From Desulfobacterales bacterium (GTDB lineage Bacteria; Desulfobacterota; DSM-4660; Desulfatiglandales; Desulfatiglandaceae), in the NCBI GenBank assembly GCA_027061865.1, contig JAMOVZ010000411.1:1-6128 (forward strand): a stretch of 6,128 nt of DNA, read 5' to 3'. Shown here piece after piece: positions 1-5,522 of this stretch (position 1 is its first letter; every line of letters starts with the position of its first letter). A program made the translations under genes and the position numbers. The notes under the pieces were generated by a model. The model saw only the letters and a program-made list of their open reading frames with translations, was not told where the DNA came from and did not search any database.

Positions 1-405
1 TAGGGCAAAGCCAGCGGTTACAAAATGCTGATCAAATGAAAATGCGTGGTCGATTCCGTACTGTCTCATTACAGCAAAACTCACTGCATCTGTATAACTG
101 AAATCCTGATCTTCATACTGTCTTAGAATTCCTTCAGCCATATTTTCCAATGCAGCGTCCGAGTAAATTTTGACGATTCGAGGGCTTGCTGAGATATTCT
201 GTAGGAAGGTGATGGCTGGCTGTTGGCCTAACGCGCGGCGTATAAGCACATATGTTTCAGCTACCACAAGGTTTGTTGTTGTCAAATGGCGGTAATCTCT
301 TAAAAGCCCTGGGTATACGGCCACTGCCCGCTGGTGATATCCATCCGATTTGTCCGCCAGAGCAAACCATGCTCCGGTGTCTACGAACACGGTCTTATTT
401 TCCAT
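1..405 (-). CDS. vapC: PIN-domain RNase toxin, VapC-like (3' end cut by window edge)
   Basis: The frame is open from an ATG at 405 to the window edge, giving 135 residues without a stop. I translated it from the reverse strand. The four acidic residues of a PIN nuclease active site are visible: D9 in FVDTGAW, E50 in VVAET, D106 in SYTDAVSF and D125 in FSFDQHF. The last residues seen (HFVTAGFAL) match the usual C-terminal region of this family, so probably only a few residues are missing. PIN toxins are Mg2+-dependent RNases that cut tRNA, rRNA or mRNA when freed from their antitoxin. The start is supported by GGGAGG five bases upstream. The partner antitoxin lies upstream on the same strand, 102 nt away, an unusually wide gap for a TA pair. 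The fold assignment is firm; the RNA target cannot be read from the sequence. Confidence 0.92.
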   Translation of the reverse strand, partial: MENKTVFVDTGAWFALADKSDGYHQRAVAVYPGLLRDYRHLTTTNLVVAETYVLIRRALGQQPAITFLQNISASPRIVKIYSDAALENMAEGILRQYEDQDFSYTDAVSFAVMRQYGIDHAFSFDQHFVTAGFAL

Positions 406-458
406 TTTGACCTCCCAGGGACCAGGTCTCAGCACTCTACACTCAGCAAAACCCCCCG

Positions 459-506
459 AAAAAACAGCACCTTAGGCTGACGCCTCCGAGCTCTCGAGCA
501 AGCGTC
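459..506 (-). terminator. Possible attenuator or weak terminator between antitoxin and toxin
   Basis: On the minus strand, just after the antitoxin stop, GACGC (506-502) can pair with GCGTC (483-479), with a smaller CGAG-AG-CTCG hairpin inside. Next comes CAGC (479-476) pairing with GCTG (468-465), followed directly by six T residues (464-459). The second stem is only four pairs plus one past a bulge, so full termination is unlikely. Partial termination here would lower toxin transcription relative to antitoxin. This is inference from base pairing by eye. Confidence 0.3.
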
Positions 507-507
507 G

Positions 508-753
508 CTATTTTTGGCCGAGTATTAGATACTCATCATGCCTTTTAGCGATGTCCTTTTTGCCCGAGGACCCGAGGTCTACAATATTCATAGCCGGGTC
601 TTCCTCGGGAGGAAGGCTTTCGATAAATTTGGAGATGCAGTGGCGAATGATTGCGGCTTTTGACTTGCCGGTTGTCCTGGATAATGCTTCAATAGCCTTG
701 TCTTGTTCCGGCTCTAGGTATATTTGAATTGGAACCTTTTTGAGTCCTTTCAT
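508..753 (-). CDS. vapB: Ribbon-helix-helix (CopG/Arc-type) antitoxin of the VapC-like toxin
   Basis: This is an 81-residue protein. Residues 6-17 (KVPIQIYLEPEQ) look like the DNA-binding beta strand of a ribbon-helix-helix protein, followed by two helices (about 18-29 and 33-46) joined at TGKSK. The C-terminal part (about 50-81, DPAMNIVDLGSS onward) would be the toxin-wrapping tail. Such proteins dimerise, bind their own promoter and neutralise the toxin. The same frame is open to an ATG at 900, giving 130 residues, but that ATG lies inside the spacer of the promoter at 887-915 and would not be transcribed from it. The 753 start leaves a protein that begins right at the RHH strand. A GAGG sits ten bases upstream, a fairly loose ribosome-binding site. 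The family call is good; the exact subfamily is not resolved. Confidence 0.85.
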   Translation of the reverse strand: MKGLKKVPIQIYLEPEQDKAIEALSRTTGKSKAAIIRHCISKFIESLPPEEDPAMNIVDLGSSGKKDIAKRHDEYLILGQK

Positions 754-814
754 GACTAATCGTCCTCGATTTACACATTTAAGATTCCCCGGCCGGCGCC
801 TCGGAACAACATCG

Positions 815-868
815 TGACACAGCCTCCAAAAGCAGCGAATGCCATTTTGACCGGTTGCGAGGCTGTCA
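815..868 (-). promoter_or_regulatory. Stem-loop in the antitoxin 5' leader
   Basis: In plus-strand coordinates ACAGCCTC (819-826) is complementary to GAGGCTGT (859-866), an eight-base-pair perfect stem. It extends by TG/CA (815-816 with 867-868) across a two-base bulge. Inside it, CAAAA (827-831) pairs with TTTTG (845-849) and GCA (832-834) with TGC (840-842), leaving loop GCGAA; nine bases on one side (850-858) stay unpaired. It lies between the inferred transcription start (about 880) and the antitoxin start (753), so it should form in the leader RNA. Its function is unknown. It could control translation or stability, or be a remnant of an inverted-repeat element. Confidence 0.45.
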
Positions 869-886
869 GGTTTAGCGCCATCTGAA

Positions 887-915
887 ATAATAATATGCAT
901 TCATATTTTTGTCAA
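887..915 (-). promoter_or_regulatory. Sigma70-type promoter of the antitoxin-toxin operon
   Basis: On the minus strand, a perfect -35 box TTGACA (915-910) is followed by exactly 17 bases and then TATTAT (892-887), one mismatch from the TATAAT consensus. Transcription should start near 879-881, giving a leader of about 127 nt before the antitoxin ATG at 753. No other minus-strand promoter nearer the antitoxin is as good. Confidence 0.75.
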
Positions 916-924
916 TCACAAAAA
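892..924. promoter_or_regulatory. Two inverted repeats over the promoter, likely antitoxin operators
   Basis: AATATG (892-897) and CATATT (902-907) form a palindrome with a four-base centre inside the -10/-35 spacer. TTTTTGT (906-912) and ACAAAAA (918-924) form a second one with a five-base centre covering the -35 box. Ribbon-helix-helix antitoxins usually bind such repeats at their own promoter, so these are reasonable operator candidates. The second repeat also lies just upstream of the fucose synthase start on the plus strand, so binding there could affect that gene too. Binding is inferred, not shown. Confidence 0.5.
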
Positions 925-944
925 GGTATAGCAAAAAGGAGCTA

Positions 945-1946
945 ATGGACAGAGAAAGCAAGATCTATGTCGCGGGCCATCGAGGGCTTGTGGGTTCCGC
1001 CATTGTGAGGAGATTGAACTCAGCAGGGTATGAGAACATTGTATACCGAAGCCATCAAGAGCTGGATCTCACCAGGCAGCAGGATGTGGAGGCGTTTTTT
1101 TTCTCTGAAAGGCCGGAATATGTACTTTTGGCTGCAGCAAGGGTGGGGGGAATCCTGGCAAATGCCACTTATCCGGCCCAGTTTATCTATGAAAATTTGG
1201 CCCTCCAAACCAACGTTATCCATGCTGCATACAAACATGGCGTCCGCAAACTGCTTTTCTTGGGGAGCTCTTGCATATACCCGAAGCTCTGCCCTCAGCC
1301 CATGAAAGAAGAATATCTACTTTCAGGGTATCTCGAGCCAACAAACGAGGCCTATGCAGTGGCCAAGATTGCCGGAATAAAGATGTGCCAGGCATACAAC
1401 AAACAATATGGAACCAAGTTCATTAGTGTTATGCCAACAAATCTTTATGGTCCAAATGACAACTTTGATCTGGAGACATCGCACGTCCTCCCTGCCCTGA
1501 TTCGTAAATTCCATCTTGCAAAATTGGCGGCCGCAGGAGATTGGGAAAACATCAATAAGGATGAAGAGACATACGGTAAGATACCTGCAGACATTAAAGA
1601 TTCCCTCCCCAGGGTAGTCCTCTGGGGCAGTGGCAAACCTCGAAGGGAATTCCTTCATGTGGACGATCTGGCTGATGCCTGCGTGTTCCTCATTAATAAC
1701 TACGATGGCAGCGAAATAATTAACATTGGCGTAGGATCAGATCTTACTATTTCTGAGCTTGCCAAATTGGTGGCAAAGGTGGTGGGGTTCAATGGCCAGA
1801 TCAGCTTTGACTCTTCAAAGCCGGAGGGGACCCCGCAAAAACTTCTTGACGTAACCAGACTGAACAACCTTGGCTGGAAGGCAAAGATACCATTAGAAGA
1901 AGGAATCAGGCAGACTTACAACTGGTATCTGGACCAACTTACCTAA
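945..1946 (+). CDS. fcl: GDP-L-fucose synthase (GDP-4-keto-6-deoxy-mannose epimerase/reductase)
   Basis: This 333-residue protein makes GDP-L-fucose from GDP-4-keto-6-deoxy-D-mannose with NADPH in the cytoplasm, for surface glycans. It is an extended short-chain dehydrogenase: the nucleotide-binding loop is GHRGLVG (11-17), LGSSCIYPK (107-114) carries catalytic Ser108 and Cys110, the YxxxK pair is Y137/K141, and H180 (ETSH) matches the acid residue of the E. coli enzyme. NLYGPNDNF and WGSGKPRREFLHVDD are family signatures. Compared with E. coli Fcl, as I remember it, it has an insertion at about 195-223, seen in many bacterial homologues. The frame extends upstream to a TTG at 909, but ATG 945 has AAGGAG three bases before it and places the first strand correctly. 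GDP-mannose dehydratase, which supplies the substrate, is not in the window. Confidence 0.96.
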   Translation: MDRESKIYVAGHRGLVGSAIVRRLNSAGYENIVYRSHQELDLTRQQDVEAFFFSERPEYVLLAAARVGGILANATYPAQFIYENLALQTNVIHAAYKHGVRKLLFLGSSCIYPKLCPQPMKEEYLLSGYLEPTNEAYAVAKIAGIKMCQAYNKQYGTKFISVMPTNLYGPNDNFDLETSHVLPALIRKFHLAKLAAAGDWENINKDEETYGKIPADIKDSLPRVVLWGSGKPRREFLHVDDLADACVFLINNYDGSEIINIGVGSDLTISELAKLVAKVVGFNGQISFDSSKPEGTPQKLLDVTRLNNLGWKAKIPLEEGIRQTYNWYLDQLT

Positions 1947-2182
1947 AGATATGTCAACACCGACCTATTTTCTCCCCTGATCACTGAAGTAAGATTTCTC
2001 CATTTTGTGCTTTTGTTTTGCAAAGCTTTCCAACCAAGACTCGGCACCGCCCCTGGGCTGGTGTATGCTTATCGCGCCAACACCTTGAGTGTTTTTTGAA
2101 AACTGTCCGGAGAGTTTATCAGAAAGAGAAGTTGATAGACTTGGGTGGCTAACATGGGGGGGAGGCAATACACAGAGGAAGC
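1947..2182. other. Intergenic stretch after fcl with no recognisable gene
   Basis: I see no convincing coding sequence on either strand. A 73-residue minus-strand frame (1965-2186) has no recognisable motif. The only structure I noted is the weak hairpin with a T run at 2079-2096. Together with the relic and promoter region to its right, this makes about 640 nt between intact genes. Confidence 0.5.
2079..2096 (+). terminator. Weak candidate terminator downstream of fcl
   Basis: AACAC (2079-2083) pairs with GTGTT (2089-2093) around a CTTGA loop and is followed by more T residues to 2096. The stem is short with only two G-C pairs, and it sits 133 nt beyond the fcl stop codon. It is the best terminator-like structure I found there but is not strong. 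Confidence 0.25.
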
Positions 2183-2420
2183 TCACAATATCGTGCCCTG
2201 AAATTTTGATATTTCTTTTTTAAGAGACCAATAGCGCCAGTAAGGGATGATTGTTATAAGTTTATCGCCTTGGCGGTAGAGGCTATCATTGTCTCGAGAT
2301 ATGACAAGGCCACGGGGGCAAAGGAAAATTTGAGAGATTTGGAAGGATGCTCTTATTGTTATGAGCGTATGTGTCCTGCTTTGAACCACCTTTCTCTTGG
2401 GCTGTTCCCACCACTGTCTT
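2183..2420 (-). pseudogene. Relic of the C-terminus of a DUF4143-type AAA ATPase
   Basis: Minus-strand translation ending at a TGA at 2185-2183 gives GLVISRDNDSL, then GDKLITIIPYWRYW. This resembles the end of DUF4143-containing ATP-binding proteins, in which the restriction-nuclease-like C-terminal domain ends with a GlVvt+D segment, a few variable residues and an I.viP.W motif. Just upstream the likely continuation (KSILPNLSNF) lies in another reading frame, implying a frameshift near 2320. No Walker motifs or earlier domains are found upstream before the mntA promoter. I read this as the degraded tail of a once-longer gene. The same frame can be drawn open up to 2683, but that part overlaps mntA and shows no family signal. 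The match is from memory of the family pattern; chance similarity is possible. Confidence 0.4.
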
Positions 2421-2534
2421 GTTGGCTTGAAGAAATGTTCTGTACTCGTATGAAAAAGAGAGCTTGTCGTTTGAAGGGTTAGATAGGGTAAAATAAGGCG
2501 AGGGGAAAAGGGGGCTAACCCGAAGATAGCACAT

Positions 2535-2549
2535 TGTAATGAATTTACA
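2535..2549. promoter_or_regulatory. Inverted repeat TGTAA-N5-TTACA, candidate operator of the mntA-hepT pair
   Basis: TGTAA (2535-2539) and TTACA (2545-2549) are a perfect five-base inverted repeat with a five-base centre, overlapping the -35 box of the predicted promoter. The position fits a repressor or autoregulation site. The arms are short, so it could be chance. Confidence 0.35.
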
Positions 2550-2572
2550 TGGAAGGGCGAAGCTGCTATATC
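2544..2572 (+). promoter_or_regulatory. Predicted promoter of mntA-hepT
   Basis: TTTACA (2544-2549) is followed by 17 bases and TATATC (2567-2572). The -10 box is preceded by TGC, giving an extended -10 (TGnTATA). Transcription would start near 2579. The in-frame GTG at 2586 would then have almost no leader, while the ATG at 2628 gets a normal one of about 49 nt. Confidence 0.5.
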
Positions 2573-2627
2573 CCAATAATGAATAGTGAAACGAGATATT
2601 GAAATCCCCATAAAGGTAGTGAAAAGC

Positions 2628-3044
2628 ATGGCTGGGCTACCCATAAAGAAAGTCAATGAACTTGTAGATTTGGTAAGAGACATGTTTTCCTCTTTTCCGG
2701 AAGTGAGTTTTGCTTATCTTTATGGATCTGCAAGCTCAGCTAGAAAGGGACAGAGTGGCCTGCCCCTACCTCGGGACATAGACGTGGCAGTCTATGTTAA
2801 GGGGGGAGATCCAGTAAGGCTAGAGCTCGCCCTGCAGATGGAATTTTATAAATTAACAGGCCTTCCGCCTGAGGTGCTGGATGTGCGCAGTTTGAACAAA
2901 GCCCCCCTTTCAATAGCTATAAAGATCATCACACAAGGGGAGCTTCTTTTATGCCGAGAAAAAGATGCACACGCAGAGTTCGTTGAAGAAGTAGCGAATA
3001 AATATCGACAGTTGAGAGGGCTAATAGAAGTAGCCTATGCCTGA
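2628..3044 (+). CDS. mntA: MntA-type minimal nucleotidyltransferase antitoxin
   Basis: This 138-residue protein has the pol-beta-like nucleotidyltransferase core: YGS (G33, S34), the metal-binding pair D50 and D52 in RDIDVAVYV, and a probable third acidic residue D85 in EVLDV. MntA antitoxins transfer AMP from ATP to a tyrosine of the partner HepT toxin and so block it. Usual family members have GS-X10-DxD; here there are 15 residues between GS and DxD (35-49), an enlarged loop rich in Ser, Gly and Pro. The frame extends to a GTG at 2586, which has no ribosome-binding site and lies beside the predicted transcription start. ATG 2628 has AAAGG about 11 bases upstream and gives the usual family length. 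The last eight bases overlap hepT, so the two are co-translated. Confidence 0.88.
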   Translation: MAGLPIKKVNELVDLVRDMFSSFPEVSFAYLYGSASSARKGQSGLPLPRDIDVAVYVKGGDPVRLELALQMEFYKLTGLPPEVLDVRSLNKAPLSIAIKIITQGELLLCREKDAHAEFVEEVANKYRQLRGLIEVAYA

Positions 3045-3468
3045 ATTAGATGCCAAAAGGCTTAAACGCTATTGTCTTACCATCCAAGAGAATATTGAAG
3101 ATATTCGCTATCTGTTGTCAAATTACTCTGACCAGGAACTACTAGAAAAACGGCATCTATTGAAATCGTTGAAGTACTCTCTTGTGGAAATTGCAGAGGC
3201 AATGTCCAATACGCTACAACACATGCTCGCAAAATTCAAAGGTGAGGCCGCTGAGTCTTATCTGGAGGTGGTGGAAAAGGCTAGGCGAGCTGAATTAATG
3301 GATATAGAGCTGCTTAGACGTCTCCTGTTCTTTTTTAAGTTCAGGAATCTATTGATTCATTGTTACTGGGAGATTGATGACAAAAGGCTTTTAAAAGAGA
3401 CAAGAAAAGGATACAGGGACTTTGAAGTCTTTGTAAACGAGATTAATAAGCTGTTGGAGAAAAGTTAG
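3037..3468 (+). CDS. hepT: HepT-like HEPN-domain RNase toxin
   Basis: This 143-residue, mostly helical protein carries the HEPN nuclease motif R-X4-H-X-Y as RNLLIHCY, with R103, H108 and Y110. In studied HepT-MntA systems the toxin is an RNase, and the motif tyrosine is the residue AMPylated by MntA, which would be Y110 here. Length and position after an overlapping nucleotidyltransferase gene are typical of the pair (DUF86 family). The ATG at 3037 lies inside the last codons of mntA (ATGCCTGA overlap), pointing to translational coupling and tightly matched amounts. All three motif residues are present, so the toxin should be active. A phage-defence or stress role is known for relatives but cannot be shown here. 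Confidence 0.92.
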   Translation: MPELDAKRLKRYCLTIQENIEDIRYLLSNYSDQELLEKRHLLKSLKYSLVEIAEAMSNTLQHMLAKFKGEAAESYLEVVEKARRAELMDIELLRRLLFFFKFRNLLIHCYWEIDDKRLLKETRKGYRDFEVFVNEINKLLEKS

Positions 3469-3652
3469 CTGAGTGCTTTCCACCGACTTAGATTCCGCTG
3501 GATCACTGAGAAGGGAGGTGGTTTCTCAATATCGAAATTGGTTAGTCTTATGACCATCTAGATAAAAGCAGAATCGACAACCATTGACTTTATAATTAGC
3601 CCCTTAGTGAAGCCCTCCCAAGCATGGAAAGCGCCACGAAATGCACAAATTT
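3469..3652. other. Spacer between convergent hepT and AOR genes
   Basis: No coding signal was seen in these 184 nt. A stem TGAGAA (3507-3512) with TTCTCA (3523-3528) is present, extendable by one G-T pair, but it lacks a T run, so it is at best a weak bidirectional structure. No standard intrinsic terminator was found for either converging gene. Confidence 0.5.
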
Positions 3653-5422
3653 TCAAATACCTGGGACTCTACCTTGAGAATCCCAGCCCCGGGCCTCGTA
3701 GTATTCCTTGAGAAGGACTTGCATGTCTTGCTCACTTATAATCTTGCCGGGACCAATAGCCTCCTTGTAGAACCGTGAGGGGAGGCGGTCATCTTCAGGG
3801 CGTAGGCCCTCGCGCAAATTGAATAGTCTTGTTGCATCGGCCACCCTGGCTGCTATTGCCCGCATGCCGATTTTGTCCAACTCTAACCCCACTGTCCCTT
3901 TTAATATAGTGGCCAACTCCCCCCACTGATACATGTCCCTGAAAAACCGGCAGAGAATCAGGCTATCGAAAATGGTGAGCCTGTCTTCCCACTCCACAAA
4001 CACTTGGGCCTTCCCTCTTATCTGCTCTGGATCAATCAGACCTGAAAGCTCCGGCTTGTAAAAGGTGGCTCGCAGGTGGCAAGCTCCCCTGTCAGCTGTC
4101 CCGTAGGCGAGGCCCATGCCTTTTAGCACTCTTGGATCGTAGCCGGCTGGCTCCAGGCCCTTTACATGAACCGCCTCCTCTTCCATGGCCCACTCTTTTG
4201 CAGCGCGCTTGATCCCTCCGGCAAGAACCTCCCCTATTCCACGCCTATAGGCGATATGTTCCAGCAAACGAGCAATCCCATCCACGTCCCCATACTCTAG
4301 TCTGTCTGAAATCTTCCCCTTCTTTGCTGCCTCTATGGCAAATGCGGCCAAATTGCCGGCAGAGATGGTATCCATTCCTAGCCGGTCGCATATGTCATTG
4401 AGGTACATGATCTCTTCTATCTGATCTACCTCGCACAGCCCCCCAAAGGCATAGATGGTTTCATATTCTGGCCCCTCTATTTTCAAGCCCTTATGCCTTC
4501 CCTGCTTTACAGTGCTCAACCTCCCGCAAGCAATGAAGCACTTGAGGCAGGCATGAGGTCTCACATCGCACCTCTGGTGAAGGGCTTCAGCACTTATCTT
4601 CTCCCACCTTTCAAATGAGCCCTTATGCCAATACCTGGTAGGGAATCCACCAACTTGATTCATTATTTTTACCAGCATGGGGGTGCCCATGGTGTTGTAT
4701 GCCTTGACACCGGGGTCCCTCCTTCCCCGCTCGGCTGTTTCGTGCGCAAACTCCTTGATGATACCGCTATGAGCCACCTCCCTTTTTTGCCTTCCCCAAA
4801 AGGCTATGGCCTTGAGCCTCTTGCTTCCCATTACTGCGCCCACCCCAGTCCTTCCTGCTGATCGCCACTTGTCGTTCTCAATACAGGAAAACGAAACCAG
4901 GTTTTCACCTGCAGGCCCTATTACAACGGCTCCGCTTTTGGGCCTGGATGGATAGGCGCTACTGATACCCTCCTTGACCCTGTCTTCAGTGGTATAGGTA
5001 TCAAGGCCCCAAAGTTCACTGGCAGGATGAAGCTTCACTCCTTCATCCCCTATCTCAACCCAGACAGGCTCTCTTGATTGTCCCTTGAACAGGATCGCAT
5101 CATACCCAGTCCTTGTAATGTAGTCACCCACAGTCCCGCCCGAGTAAGACTCGGAATAAAACCCGGTCTGAGGAGACTTGGTGAACACCCCGTAACGGCA
5201 CGAGCCCCAAATAGCAGTCCCTGATACCGGCCCGGCTGCAAATATGAGGCAATTTTCCGGGGAAAGGGGATCAACGCCCTTGGGATTGTGCTCCAAGAGC
5301 AGTTTTGTGGCCAGCCCCTTTCCACCCAGATAGTGCTTGAGCAAGGAATCTTCCAAAGGAACCGTCTCAGAGGTCCTGGCCGTCAAATCGATTACCAAGT
5401 ATTTGTTAAAAAAGCCCTTCAT
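3653..5422 (-). CDS. aor: Tungsten-dependent aldehyde:ferredoxin oxidoreductase
   Basis: The 589-residue protein appears complete and near the usual family length (about 600). It oxidises aldehydes to carboxylates with ferredoxin, or runs in reverse, in the cytoplasm of anaerobes. The N-terminal AOR domain (about 1-210) has LGGKGLA, the R76-containing CRYGVFTKSP segment, YSGG and AGRTGVGAVMGSKRLKAIA. The [4Fe-4S] ligands are C292, C295 and C299 (ACLKCFIAC) plus C491 (DSLILC). Pterin and tungsten-site motifs are E319 in GPEYE, DRLGMDTIS (346-354) and H449 in GACHL. The C-terminus (YYEARGWDSQGRVPG) aligns with the end of Pyrococcus AOR. The ATG follows GGAGG by four bases. The upstream mogA fits a role in cofactor supply. 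Which aldehyde it uses (AOR, FOR or other subfamily) is not resolved by eye. Confidence 0.95.
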   Translation of the reverse strand: MKGFFNKYLVIDLTARTSETVPLEDSLLKHYLGGKGLATKLLLEHNPKGVDPLSPENCLIFAAGPVSGTAIWGSCRYGVFTKSPQTGFYSESYSGGTVGDYITRTGYDAILFKGQSREPVWVEIGDEGVKLHPASELWGLDTYTTEDRVKEGISSAYPSRPKSGAVVIGPAGENLVSFSCIENDKWRSAGRTGVGAVMGSKRLKAIAFWGRQKREVAHSGIIKEFAHETAERGRRDPGVKAYNTMGTPMLVKIMNQVGGFPTRYWHKGSFERWEKISAEALHQRCDVRPHACLKCFIACGRLSTVKQGRHKGLKIEGPEYETIYAFGGLCEVDQIEEIMYLNDICDRLGMDTISAGNLAAFAIEAAKKGKISDRLEYGDVDGIARLLEHIAYRRGIGEVLAGGIKRAAKEWAMEEEAVHVKGLEPAGYDPRVLKGMGLAYGTADRGACHLRATFYKPELSGLIDPEQIRGKAQVFVEWEDRLTIFDSLILCRFFRDMYQWGELATILKGTVGLELDKIGMRAIAARVADATRLFNLREGLRPEDDRLPSRFYKEAIGPGKIISEQDMQVLLKEYYEARGWDSQGRVPGI

Positions 5423-5522
5423 CCGGCCTCCGTTTATGCCCCCATCCTCCCACCCTTAGAAAAAAGAGGGGGGAGAAGCGGGGGGCAGGAAAAGCGAATT
5501 ATGGGAGGGTTGGAACGGAATA
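5423..5522 (-). promoter_or_regulatory. mogA-aor spacer with polypurine tract and flanking inverted repeat
   Basis: The 100-nt gap carries CCTCCCA (5446-5452) and its inverse TGGGAGG (5502-5508). Between them, on the plus strand, is a purine run (5458-5478) and further G-rich sequence, so the transcribed RNA would be pyrimidine-rich there. It could form a seven-base-pair stem in the message between the genes, but no role is evident. No clear promoter for aor alone was seen. Confidence 0.3.

Noticed and set aside
754..900. N-terminal extension of the antitoxin to the ATG at 900 (130 residues)
   Set aside because: The extension has no family similarity, its ATG lies inside the promoter spacer, and the RHH fold begins right after the 753 start.
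909..944. TTG start at 909 for fcl
   Set aside because: It lies within the inverted repeat region, lacks a ribosome-binding site, and adds residues before the normal start of the fold; ATG 945 has AAGGAG.
1965..2186. 73-residue minus-strand frame after fcl
   Set aside because: No family motif could be recognised and there is no supporting context.
2270..2482. 70-residue plus-strand frame
   Set aside because: It lies opposite the ATPase relic and has no motif or good ribosome-binding site.
2586..2627. GTG start at 2586 for mntA
   Set aside because: There is no ribosome-binding site and it falls within a few bases of the predicted transcription start; ATG 2628 gives the usual family length.
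2421..2683. Upstream part of a 166-residue minus-strand frame ending at 2183
   Set aside because: It overlaps the start of mntA, has no recognisable domain, and only the last part resembles a protein family, so the whole is not an intact gene.
3582..3596. TTGACT and TATAAT sequences in the hepT-aor spacer as a plus-strand promoter
   Set aside because: The spacing is far too short, no suitable -35 lies 17 bases upstream of TATAAT, and it would read into the antisense of aor.
4625..4861. Plus-strand frame inside aor
   Set aside because: It is antisense to a well-conserved part of AOR and has no features of its own.
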